Origin: DASUAL01 sp035763805
GTDB lineage: Bacteria; Gemmatimonadota; Gemmatimonadetes; Gemmatimonadales; GWC2-71-9
Assembly (NCBI GenBank): GCA_035763805.1
Contig: DASUAL010000101.1
Coordinates: forward strand, 1 to 12,358
Direction: 5' to 3'
Length of the DNA stretch: 12,358 nucleotides
Positions 1 to 6,398 of this stretch are shown one piece after another. Position 1 is the stretch's first letter, and each line of letters opens with the position of its first letter. Made by a program: the position numbers and the translations under genes. Under the pieces are notes generated by a model, which saw only the letters and a list, made by a program, of their open reading frames with translations, did not search any database and was not told the DNA's origin.

Positions 1-78
1 CGGCCCCGCGCGAGCGGGATTGACTCGGGCACGCCGTCCGCGCGACCCTCCCTAGACTTCGGGGCACGGAGGTGGCTC

Positions 79-339
79 ATGAATCGGGTCTGGCTCGGAC
101 TCGGCCTGCTCGGCCAGGCCGCGTTCTCCGCTCGCTTTGCCGTGCAGTGGCTGGCGAGCGAGCGCGCCAAGCGCAGCGTCGTCCCGACGATGTTCTGGGT
201 GCTCAGCATCGTCGGCTCCGCCTTGCTGCTCGCATACTCGATCTACCGGCGGGACCCGGTGTTCATCCTCGGACAGTCGGCGGGCCTCGCCATCTACGTC
301 CGCAACCTCTACCTCATTCACCGGACCCGGGAGGTCTGA
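79..339 (+). CDS. Stand-alone LAB_N (lipid A biosynthesis N-terminal) domain membrane protein
   Basis: A small integral membrane protein of 86 aa matching the LAB_N domain, which also occurs fused to the N-terminus of some LpxB proteins. Recognisable family signatures are FSARFAVQWLASER (16-29), RSVVPTMFWVLSIVGS (32-47), the RRDPVFILGQ block (57-66) and IYVRN near the end. Three hydrophobic segments (about 4-23, 37-56, 61-80) suggest three membrane passes. The ATG is fixed by a GGAGG ribosome site at 68-72. The next gene's ribosome site (GGGAGGT, 329-335) lies inside its last codons, so the two are probably translated as one operon. In other genomes such proteins sit between a GT2 polyprenyl-phosphate glycosyltransferase and a GT39 enzyme, so a role in lipid-linked sugar transfer to lipid A or another glycolipid is likely. 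The biochemical function of stand-alone LAB_N is not established. Bases 1-78 may hold the last codons of an upstream gene (in-frame stops at 21-23 and 53-55), but too little is visible to call it. Confidence 0.88.
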   Translation: MNRVWLGLGLLGQAAFSARFAVQWLASERAKRSVVPTMFWVLSIVGSALLLAYSIYRRDPVFILGQSAGLAIYVRNLYLIHRTREV

Positions 340-341
340 CA

Positions 342-1985
342 ATGCCGCGCGCGGTCGGGTGGGGAATGGCTGGTCTGGGCGCCGCGCTGCTCGCCGGCGC
401 GTTGCTCGGTGTGGCCACGCAGACCACGCTGTGGGACCGCGACGAGCCGCGGTTCGCGGAGGCCACGGTCGAGATGGTGCGATCGGGGAACTACCTCTAC
501 CCAACCTTCAACGGCGCGCTCCGCCCGGACAAGCCGGTTCTCATCTACTGGCTGATGTCGATTCCCGTGCGGCTGTTCGGCGCGGGCGAGGTGGCCCTGC
601 GGTCCCTAGCCGCCGTCGGGATGGCGATCGCGGCGCTCGCGACGTACGCGGCCGGCCGCTGGCTCTTCGCCCCGCGGACCGGTCTCCTCGCCGCCGCCGT
701 GATGGTCACGACGCCGCTTGCGCTGGTGGAAGGCTCCGCCGCGACGACGGATGCAGTGCTGCTCGCGTGGATCACCGTGGGGTTCGCGGCGTTCGTCCAT
801 GCGTTTCTACACGGCTGGCGCCCGCTGCACGGCGTGATCCTGGTGCTCGCGTTCGGTGCGGGGCTCCTGACAAAAGGTCCGGTCGGGCTCGTGGTTCCGC
901 TCGCGAGCATCGGCGTCGCCTGGTGGCTCGGTCGTGGCCGCACCGCACTTCGCCCGCAGCAGATCGCCTGGATCGCATTGGCCGCGGGGCTCGGGCTTGG
1001 TCTGTTTCTCGCCTGGGCCATTCCGGCGAACGCCGCGACCGGTGGGGGCCTCGGGCGCGAGGGCCTCGGCCACCACACCCTGCGACGCATGCAGGAGCCG
1101 CTCGAGGGGCATGGCGGACCGCTGCTGCTGTTCCTTCCGTACTACCTCGCGGTGGTCGCCGTGGGATTCTTTCCATGGACGCTATACCTGTGCGGCGCGC
1201 TCTCGGCGCTGGGCGGTGACCGCCTCGGGGGTGCTGCACGCCCACTACTGCTGGGTTGGATCCTCCCGACCGTCGTGCTGATGACCCTGGTGGCGACCAA
1301 ACTGCCCCACTACGTGCTCCCCATTTGGCCCGCACTCGCGCTCGCGGTGGCCGCGACGGCGCACGCCGCACAGCGCGGCGAGCTGGACGACCGGGATCAC
1401 CGCTGGCTGCGCCGCGGCGCATGGCTCGCCGCCGCGGCTGGGGCGCTGCTCGGCATCGCATTGGTGGCCCTGCCGCAGTGGCTTCCCGCGCCGGGCCTCG
1501 GGCCATGGGCGGCGGCGGCCGGGCTGATCGTGCTCGCCATGACCGGGCTCGCGATCAGGGAGCAGAGCCGCGGTCGCGTGGGCGCGAGCTGCCTCGTACT
1601 GCTCGTCGGCATGGTCTGCTTCGATGCGATCCTCACGGGTGGGGTGTTGCCGGCGTTGGACCGATTGAAGCCGTCGCCTCCGATCGCGGCGACGATGCGC
1701 GCGCGGACGGCGCCGGGCGTCCCCGTGGTCACGCGAGGCTACGGCGAGCCGAGCCTGGTGTTCTATCTCGCGGGCCGGCGGGTACGACCCTTGCCGAGCG
1801 ACGACGCTTTGGTCCTGTGGGCGCACGAGCCTGGGCCCGGCGTGCTCGTCGTGCCCCGCGACGTTCAGGCACGCATCGAGGCTCGTGCCGGGTCGCTGGG
1901 GCTCGACGAGCTCGTCACGGTGCACGGCTACAACTTCGGCAATGGGAAGTGGCTCGACCTCGTAGCGCTGTCAAAGCGGAACTAA
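342..1985 (+). CDS. ArnT/PMT-like glycosyltransferase, GT39 family, polytopic membrane protein
   Basis: A 547-aa inner-membrane glycosyltransferase that would use a polyprenyl-phosphate sugar donor and transfer the sugar on the periplasmic side. Family motifs are DRDEPRFAE (32-40), the first periplasmic loop with the conserved acidic residues; RPDKPVLIYW (61-70), with the conserved Lys64-Pro; TTDAVL (135-140); LLTKGP (175-180); and KLPHYVLP (320-327). Many hydrophobic helices run from residue 8 to about 525, with a small soluble C-terminal part. The frame is open upstream, but the ATG at 342 is chosen because it has GGGAGGT at 329-335 and starts a typical hydrophobic N-terminus. It begins 2 bases after the LAB_N stop. 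ArnT proper adds 4-amino-4-deoxy-arabinose to lipid A, but GT39 substrates cannot be told from sequence and no aminoarabinose pathway genes are visible, so the sugar and acceptor stay open. Its stop codon overlaps that of the convergent repressor gene by three bases. Confidence 0.9.
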   Translation: MPRAVGWGMAGLGAALLAGALLGVATQTTLWDRDEPRFAEATVEMVRSGNYLYPTFNGALRPDKPVLIYWLMSIPVRLFGAGEVALRSLAAVGMAIAALATYAAGRWLFAPRTGLLAAAVMVTTPLALVEGSAATTDAVLLAWITVGFAAFVHAFLHGWRPLHGVILVLAFGAGLLTKGPVGLVVPLASIGVAWWLGRGRTALRPQQIAWIALAAGLGLGLFLAWAIPANAATGGGLGREGLGHHTLRRMQEPLEGHGGPLLLFLPYYLAVVAVGFFPWTLYLCGALSALGGDRLGGAARPLLLGWILPTVVLMTLVATKLPHYVLPIWPALALAVAATAHAAQRGELDDRDHRWLRRGAWLAAAAGALLGIALVALPQWLPAPGLGPWAAAAGLIVLAMTGLAIREQSRGRVGASCLVLLVGMVCFDAILTGGVLPALDRLKPSPPIAATMRARTAPGVPVVTRGYGEPSLVFYLAGRRVRPLPSDDALVLWAHEPGPGVLVVPRDVQARIEARAGSLGLDELVTVHGYNFGNGKWLDLVALSKRN

Positions 1986-2245
1986 GTAGGCGTCGGTTTG
2001 TTGTAGTCGAACAGCTCGCTCGGGGTCACGCGCAGAGCAGCGCACAGCCGCTCGATCGTATCAGCCCGAATGAGGCCAAAGCGCCCACTGGGACGCCCGA
2101 GCCGGTAGATCGTGTTCAAGCTCAGGCCAGTGAACTTGGCGAGCCCATAGGCCGTCAGGCCCCGCGCTTCTAGAAGTTGCCGCAACCGCAAGCGTAGCAC
2201 ACCTCTGCGACGATAGTGGACCTTTTGACCGCGATACCGGGGCAT
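1982..2245 (-). CDS. XRE-family (Cro/C1-type HTH) transcriptional regulator
   Basis: An 87-aa DNA-binding protein with a single Cro/C1-type helix-turn-helix. Helices 2 and 3 are at about residues 31-50 (TAYGLAKFTGLSLNTIYRLG), followed by a scaffold LIRADTIERLCAALRVTPSELFDY (58-81), the usual end of small XRE regulators. The N-terminus is very basic (residues 3-22 hold about eight Arg/Lys), which may add DNA contacts. There is no sensor, peptidase or toxin domain. The ATG is supported by AAGGAGG seven bases upstream (2253-2259, opposite strand). A good minus-strand promoter and an inverted repeat overlapping its -10 lie just upstream, so autorepression is likely, probably with co-control of the divergent 112-aa gene. 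Its end overlaps the end of the GT39 gene. It could be the antitoxin-like or repressor part of a small mobile module, but no recognisable toxin, integrase or phage gene is beside it. Confidence 0.85.
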   Translation of the reverse strand: MPRYRGQKVHYRRRGVLRLRLRQLLEARGLTAYGLAKFTGLSLNTIYRLGRPSGRFGLIRADTIERLCAALRVTPSELFDYNKPTPT

Positions 2246-2257
2246 GCGCCCCCCTCC

Positions 2258-2286
2258 TTGACGGATATAGGAATGAGAGGTAGTAT
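2258..2286 (+). promoter_or_regulatory. Possible promoter for the 112-aa gene
   Basis: TTGACG (2258-2263, 5/6 to consensus), a 17-base spacer and TAGTAT (2281-2286, 4/6). The start would be near 2293, giving a leader of about 90 bases. The -35 overlaps the ribosome site of the divergent XRE gene, and the -10 lies in the palindrome at 2281-2290. Other -10-like hexamers exist in this AT-rich patch, so the exact choice is uncertain. Confidence 0.35.
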
Positions 2287-2303
2287 ACTATGTATATAGT
2301 ATA
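2284..2303. repeat. Inverted repeat, candidate XRE operator
   Basis: A perfect inverted repeat, TATACTAT (2284-2291), spacer GTAT, ATAGTATA (2296-2303), in the only AT-rich patch of the window. A second palindrome, TAGTATACTA (2281-2290), overlaps its left arm, so the motif TAGTATA/TATACTA occurs three times in 23 bases. It overlaps the minus-strand -10 of the XRE gene and a possible plus-strand -10 for the 112-aa gene. The position and symmetry are what a Cro/C1-type dimer operator would show; binding by the neighbouring XRE protein is inferred. Confidence 0.6.
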
Positions 2304-2327
2304 ACATGGCGAGCTGACATGTGTAAA
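2298..2327 (-). promoter_or_regulatory. Promoter for the XRE gene
   Basis: On the minus strand, -35 TTTACA (complement of 2322-2327, 5/6 to consensus), an 18-base spacer and -10 TATACT (complement of 2298-2303, 5/6). Transcription would start near 2291 and give a leader of about 45 bases to the ATG at 2245. The -10 lies inside the right arm of the inverted repeat at 2284-2303, so a bound repressor would block it. Confidence 0.6.
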
Positions 2328-2383
2328 CCGAGCGACCGCGCGCCCTGGATGAACCGTTCATACGCTGGTAGGAGGAGGACCGC

Positions 2384-2722
2384 ATGGGCCGAAAGCTGGA
2401 TCTGATGGGACGCAAGGAAGTCCTGGACAAGGTGGACGTCCTCGACGGGCAGGACCTGCAGCTCAGGCAGGACGTGGAAGTCAAGGAACGGCTGGTGTTT
2501 ACGGGTCCCTCAGACTGGACACCGGAGCAGGCGGAGCAGTACATCGACTGGCGGATCCAGCTCGTGGATATCGACGTTGCCAGGCTTCGCCAGCAGCTCG
2601 ACGACCTGACGGCGATGCGGCGGCGCTGGCTTGCCGTCACGGGCGGACGGTCGAAGGTGTTCGCGAATGGCGGCGGGACCGGGAACGGCAACGGCAACGG
2701 GCATGACCCTGAGGGCCACTAG
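2384..2722 (+). CDS. Hypothetical protein, 112 aa, coiled-coil-like with Gly-Asn tail
   Basis: I do not recognise this family. The start is well supported by GGAGGAGG (2371-2378), five bases before the ATG. The product is charged and soluble. It has an Asp/Lys/Glu-rich first half (KEVLDKVDVLDGQDLQLRQDVEV style, about 11-33), a middle DWTPEQAEQYIDWRIQLVD region (44-62), a helical stretch rich in Leu, Arg and Gln (about 60-85) that could form a coiled coil, and a low-complexity end GGGTGNGNGNGH (96-107) encoded by tandem AACGGC-like repeats. It has no signal peptide or membrane segment. It is divergent from an XRE regulator across a shared AT-rich operator region and is closed by a terminator hairpin, so it forms its own small unit. 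The arrangement suggests control by that repressor; whether it is an effector, a structural protein or a phage-derived remnant cannot be told. Confidence 0.7.
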   Translation: MGRKLDLMGRKEVLDKVDVLDGQDLQLRQDVEVKERLVFTGPSDWTPEQAEQYIDWRIQLVDIDVARLRQQLDDLTAMRRRWLAVTGGRSKVFANGGGTGNGNGNGHDPEGH

Positions 2723-2767
2723 CGCCCTGCCGGCGGCGCCGCCGGAGTAATGGGGAGCGTCACAACG

Positions 2768-2796
2768 CGAGGGGCCGCAGCTTGGCCCCTCGTTTC
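2768..2796 (+). terminator. Hairpin terminator after the 112-aa gene
   Basis: A perfect 9-base stem, CGAGGGGCC (2768-2776) and GGCCCCTCG (2784-2792), with a 7-base loop, followed by TTTC. The T-run is short, which is common in GC-rich genomes. A second perfect palindrome, CCGGCGGCGCCGCCGG (2730-2745), lies just after the stop codon and may add to termination. Together they separate this unit from the radical SAM gene that follows. Confidence 0.65.
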
Positions 2797-2810
2797 ACGC
2801 GTGCCGGCTG

Positions 2811-4313
2811 ATGCCCTCCGCTTACATTCAAGCAGCTCTGCACATGGACGTGGCCCCGAGGATGTCCGACGATACCTCCCTGCGCGCGCCGGGGGCGGTC
2901 CTGCTCGTCTCCTGCTACGAGCTTGGCCACCAGCCGCTGGGCCTCGCGTGGCCGAAGGCTTTTCTTGAAGAGGCGGGGTACGCGCCCGACACGATAGACC
3001 TCGCCGTCGAACCCCTGGACGAAGCAAAGGCCCGGAGGGCCCGGTTCGTGGGCATTGCCGTACCGATGCACACGGCGTTGCGCCTTGGAGTGCGGGCGGC
3101 CGAGCGCATCCGCAGGGTGAGTCCCGGGTGCCGCATTGTGTTCCACGGCCTCTACGCCCTGCTGAACGCCGATTACCTCCTGGAGGACCTGGCCGACGCG
3201 GTGTTGGGAGGCGAGGCGGAGGGTGAGCTCGTCGCGCTCGCCCGGCGGCTCGAGGCCGGAGCCGCCCTCGCGGCCGGGCCCCGGCCGCACGCCGCGCTGG
3301 AACGGCTTCACTTTCCGCTTCCGAGCCGGGCGGGGCTCGCCGCGCTCACTCGCTACGTGAGTCTTGCGCACGCCGGCCGGCTCGTCCCCGCTGGCTACGT
3401 CGAGGCGAGCCGGGGCTGCCTGCACCAGTGCCTCCACTGCCCGATCCCGTCGGTGTACGGGGGACGCTTCTTCGTGATCCCGGGGGAAGTCGTGCTCGGG
3501 GACATCCGCCGGCTCATTGCCGCCGGCGCGGGACACATCACGTTCGGCGACCCGGACTTCTTGAACGGGCCGCGGCACTCACTGCGGCTCGTCCGGGCCC
3601 TGCACGAGGAGTTCCCCGAGGTGAGCTACGACTTCACCGCCAAGGTGGAGCACATCCTCGAGCATCGCGCGCTGTTCCCGGAATTCGCGGCTACCGGCTG
3701 TCTGTTCGTCGTGGCGGCCGTGGAGTCCCTCTCCGACCTCGTGCTCACGAACCTCGAGAAGGGACACACCCGCGCGGACGTCGCGGTCGCACTCGATGTC
3801 GTTCGACGGGCAGGGATCACGCTGCGGCCTTCGTTCGTGCCTTTTGCGCCGTGGGCGACACTCGCGGACTACCTCGACATCCTCGACTTCGTAGAAGGGG
3901 AAGGGCTGATCGACCAGGTAGACCCCGTCCAGTACACCATCCGCCTGCTCATCCCGCCTGGCTCCCTGCTCCTCTCCCGTCCGGCGATCCGGCCGTTCCT
4001 CGGACCCCTCGACCGCGCCGGGCTCTCGTACCGATGGACGCACCCCGACCCACGGATGGACGAGCTTCAGCGGGAAGTCAGCGGATTGGTGGCGGAGCGG
4101 GCCCGCATGGGCGAGGATCCAGCCGCCACTTTCTACCACCTGCGGGCGCGCGCCGCAGCTCACGCGGGCAACCCTCTTGGGGTAGGTGCGGTGCGCTTGC
4201 CGCCGCCCAAGCGCCCGATCCCCGCGCGGCTCACCGAGCCGTGGTTCTGCTGAGCGGAGCCGACCGAGGGCCAGTTGGGCTCTGTCGAACGGGAAGCCGG
4301 CGGGTGGCGCTAG
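2811..4313 (+). CDS. CUAEP-tail B12-binding-type radical SAM selenoprotein (in-frame TGA at 4251-4253 read as Sec)
   Basis: A radical SAM enzyme of 500 residues if TGA 4251-4253 is read as selenocysteine, or 480 if it is a stop. An N-terminal Rossmann-like B12-binding-type domain (about 28-150, with GGEAEGE at 133-139) lacks the DxHxxG cobalamin motif. The radical SAM core (about 195-400) has C203-x3-C207-x2-C210 for the 4Fe-4S cluster and GDPDF at 246-250. The TGA falls in PWF-Cys-TGA-Ala-Glu-Pro. From memory, this is the defining tail of NCBI's CUAEP/CCAEP-tail radical SAM family, in which the second residue is Sec or Cys. Reading on gives U481 AEPTEGQLGSVEREAGGWR and a TAG at 4311-4313, and a SECIS-like hairpin follows the TGA. 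Neighbouring Cys480-Sec481 would form a redox pair or metal ligand. The substrate is unknown. The start is uncertain: ATGs at 2811, 2844 and 2862 all lack a clear ribosome site, and 2862 best fits the domain boundary. The gene appears to be transcribed alone. Confidence 0.88.
4254..4285 (+). promoter_or_regulatory. Candidate bacterial SECIS hairpin
   Basis: Directly after the TGA, GCGGAGC (4254-4260) can pair with GCTCTGT (4279-4285), including two G-U pairs. After a 3-base bulge (CGA, 4261-4263), CCGA (4264-4267) pairs with TTGG (4275-4278), leaving a 7-base apical loop GGGCCAG. Bacterial SECIS elements lie in the coding sequence just after the UGA and need a G in the first two loop positions, which is met here. 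The loop begins 15 bases after the TGA, at the short end of the usual range. An alternative fold pairs GAGCC with GGCTC around a 16-base loop. Folding was done by eye. Confidence 0.6.
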
Positions 4314-4366
4314 CTGGGCTGCCTCTGCCTCGCGCGATCGCACGAGGGAACTGACGGGGTCGCTGT

Positions 4367-5275
4367 CTAGTTCGAGACAACCACAAACTTCACCAAAAGG
4401 TCCTCCACAAACTGAGCCTCAACCCGGCCCCACGATGTTTGGAACGTGCAGACGACCACGGTGAGGTCGCCCGCCACACGCTCCGACACGGATTCAGGCT
4501 TCCCAAGCGCCGCCTCGACGTCCTGGCGGGAGGCACCTCTGCGAAGCACCGCGAGTCCCTCTGGCGGCGCAGGTGTCGGGGGAGCCGCTGCGCTGCGGTC
4601 CGGCGTGCCCGCGGGCGTCCCGAAGGTCTCCGACGGGAACTCGACGTACTCCGCCAGGGCCTGCATGACTGATAGAGGGGTCAACTCTTGGGACGACAGC
4701 ATCCGATCATAGCGCACGTTGAAGCGTGACCCGGCTTCGGTGGCCCGCTGCCGCAGGTTGGCCTTCTTCGCCTCCTCGGCATCCGCCACGGCCGCCTGAT
4801 TGCGTGCATCGTCGCGTTCGCGCTCCTTTCTCAGCGCGTCGAGCTCCTCCTGCATCGCCCGCTTGCGCTGAGGATCCCGTTCCGTCTTGATGTCCCTCTC
4901 CAGGTTCTTCTCGCGTTGAGACTTGGTGGCGGGCGGGACGAACACGGCGGTGCTCTGATCGTCCCAGAAGGTGCCATAACCGCCCCCGGCGAGCTGAAAC
5001 TCGATGTGCCGTTCCTTGGCCCTCACCTTCGTGACCAGGATGGACTGGCCCGCCCGCAGCGCCGTTCCGTGGCGCTTGAGCCGCCCGGCGTACTGGCTGA
5101 AGTCGAGCGGCCTGGGGCGGTCGGGATGCACGTCCACCCCATCTTCTGTGGCGGGCATGTCCAGCTTGACCTTCACCCACTTGCCCTCGAAGAATTGCTT
5201 GAGTTGAGCCTCGCTCTGCGCCTTCAGTCCGGGCGCCAAGCCGACCAACAGCAGAACCCCTGTCACGAGCTTCAT
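4367..5275 (-). CDS. Exported coiled-coil protein with BamE/SmpA-like C-terminal segment
   Basis: A 302-aa secreted or periplasmic protein of unknown function. It begins with a clear signal peptide (MKLVTGVLLLVGLAPGLKA, likely cut before Gln20). A beta-rich region follows (about 30-115, with GKWVKVKLDMP and GGGYGTFWDDQSTAVFVPP), which may be an SH3-like or similar small domain. Next is a highly charged, probable coiled-coil stretch (about 118-185), a Pro/Ala linker (about 219-240), and an end region LRRGASRQDVEAALGKP (244-260) that resembles the start of the BamE/SmpA fold. The last match is by pattern only. A ribosome site of the AAGG type precedes the ATG. It starts 22 bases after the MetE-like gene and is probably cotranscribed from the promoter at 6369-6398, although the two products would act in different compartments. 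No catalytic motif is visible. Confidence 0.75.
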   Translation of the reverse strand: MKLVTGVLLLVGLAPGLKAQSEAQLKQFFEGKWVKVKLDMPATEDGVDVHPDRPRPLDFSQYAGRLKRHGTALRAGQSILVTKVRAKERHIEFQLAGGGYGTFWDDQSTAVFVPPATKSQREKNLERDIKTERDPQRKRAMQEELDALRKERERDDARNQAAVADAEEAKKANLRQRATEAGSRFNVRYDRMLSSQELTPLSVMQALAEYVEFPSETFGTPAGTPDRSAAAPPTPAPPEGLAVLRRGASRQDVEAALGKPESVSERVAGDLTVVVCTFQTSWGRVEAQFVEDLLVKFVVVSN

Positions 5276-5297
5276 GATCGGCCTTCCCTTCCCTCCA

Positions 5298-6362
5298 TCA
5301 GACTTTCAGCGCCTGGGCAGCGAGCTCCGTACCTGCCACGCGGGTGCGGATCTTCTCAAACGCGGTGTCGCGGGCCGTAGACGTGTCGTCGCCGAACGGC
5401 GCGAATCCGCAGTCGTCGGTGGTACCCAGCTGCGCGAGGGGGATGAATTCGGCAGCTTCCAGGACGCGATCCCGAACCCCTTCGGGCGTTTCGATTCTGG
5501 GATTGATCGGGTCGATCACGCCGATGAAGACCTTCTGACCGGGCTTGGCCTGCTGCTTAATGACCCGGAGAACCTGGCCACGGTCCTTCTCGCTCGCCAG
5601 CTGGATGTAGAAGTTCCCGACCTTCAGGTCGAACAGGTCGGGCAAGAGCTGCCCGTAGTCCACATCCGCGCTGTGGGTCGAGTCCTTGTCCCCACCGGGG
5701 CAGGTGTGAACACCAATCCGCTTCTGCTCCGCCGGTGTGAATCGTTCCAGCACGCGGTTGTTCAGGCCGACGAAAGCCCTGAGCAGCTGCTTCGTCGGGT
5801 CGAGCTTCACGGAGAGCCTGGCTTCCGTGAAGTCGATCTGCACATTGTATGCACCCTTCGTCAGGCAACGCCGGATGTCCTGCTCGGCCTCGCGCACGAG
5901 GTCTTCGAGGAACGCATCTCTGGAATATCCTGGGATACCATCCTGCGGATAGAGCAGGCTCAACGCCGAGGCCGAGATGACCGCTTGCTTGACCGGAACC
6001 CGGGCGTGCTTCTTGGCCTCGTCCAGGAACGTGTCGGCGTAGGTCCGGTATCGGAACGGACCCGCGGTGAGGCGGGGTAGCTGCCGCTCGTGACCATCGG
6101 CGAAGCGAATGGTGACTCCGTCAGGCGCCAGGGCCCCCAGTCCGTGGATCGGATAGGTGACGAAACTGGGCTTGGTCTGCTCTCCGTCGGTGACGATGGG
6201 CGACCCGGTCGCTTCGAAGCGTTGGATGGTGTCGCGAATCGCCCGGTCATACCGCGACCGCATCTCGTCTCGCGATATCCGGCCAGCCGAGAATTGCCGC
6301 ATGCCTTCAATGAGTTCGGGCGGTCGCGGAATGCTACCGATCGGCTCGGTGGGAATCGGCAT
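5298..6362 (-). CDS. MetE-like cobalamin-independent methyltransferase, short (C-terminal domain) form
   Basis: A 354-aa cytoplasmic enzyme corresponding to the catalytic C-terminal barrel of MetE (full MetE is about 750 aa), of the type usually annotated as cobalamin-independent methionine synthase II family. Zinc ligands expected for thiol activation are present: His219 and Cys221 in VHTCPGGD, Glu258 in QLASEKD, and Cys318 in TTDDCGFAP. The N-terminal substrate region is seen as PIPTEPIGSIPRP (2-14) and VTDGEQTKPSF (57-67). It may methylate homocysteine with a simpler methyl donor, as proposed for core-MetE proteins, or act on another thiol, as in the related coenzyme M epoxyalkane transferases. 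The sequence alone does not decide. No ribosome site precedes the ATG; instead a promoter ends six bases upstream, so the mRNA is probably leaderless. The exported coiled-coil gene follows after 22 bases. Confidence 0.87.
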   Translation of the reverse strand: MPIPTEPIGSIPRPPELIEGMRQFSAGRISRDEMRSRYDRAIRDTIQRFEATGSPIVTDGEQTKPSFVTYPIHGLGALAPDGVTIRFADGHERQLPRLTAGPFRYRTYADTFLDEAKKHARVPVKQAVISASALSLLYPQDGIPGYSRDAFLEDLVREAEQDIRRCLTKGAYNVQIDFTEARLSVKLDPTKQLLRAFVGLNNRVLERFTPAEQKRIGVHTCPGGDKDSTHSADVDYGQLLPDLFDLKVGNFYIQLASEKDRGQVLRVIKQQAKPGQKVFIGVIDPINPRIETPEGVRDRVLEAAEFIPLAQLGTTDDCGFAPFGDDTSTARDTAFEKIRTRVAGTELAAQALKV

Positions 6363-6368
6363 GGGGAA

Positions 6369-6398
6369 ATGCTATGGGCGACAGCGGTTCCCTGTCAA
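6369..6398 (-). promoter_or_regulatory. Promoter of the MetE-like gene, leaderless arrangement
   Basis: On the minus strand, a perfect -35 TTGACA (complement of 6393-6398), an 18-base spacer and -10 TAGCAT (complement of 6369-6374, 4/6). Six bases separate the -10 from the ATG at 6362, so the expected transcription start is the A of the start codon. The absence of any ribosome site before this ATG agrees with a leaderless mRNA. Confidence 0.55.

Noticed and set aside
20..58. TTGACT (20-25) and TAGACT (53-58) as a promoter for the LAB_N gene
   Set aside because: The spacing is 27 bases, far too long for a standard promoter; the gene is more likely read from an upstream operon.
72..341. N-terminal extension of the GT39 frame to position 72
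   Set aside because: It overlaps the LAB_N gene in another frame, is Arg/Pro-rich, and the ATG at 342 has a good ribosome site and a typical family start.
2684..2703. Tandem AACGGC-like units as a CRISPR-like or mobile repeat
   Set aside because: The units are six bases long, in frame, and encode the Gly-Asn tail of the 112-aa protein; this is ordinary low-complexity coding sequence.
4251..4253. TGA as an ordinary stop codon of the radical SAM gene
   Set aside because: The codons on both sides spell the family tail Cys-x-Ala-Glu-Pro and a SECIS-like hairpin follows, so termination here is the less likely reading.
4328..4347. CCTCG/CGAGG hairpin between the selenoprotein gene and the convergent exported-protein gene
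   Set aside because: The stem is only five bases with a ten-base loop and no T-run; not enough to call a terminator.
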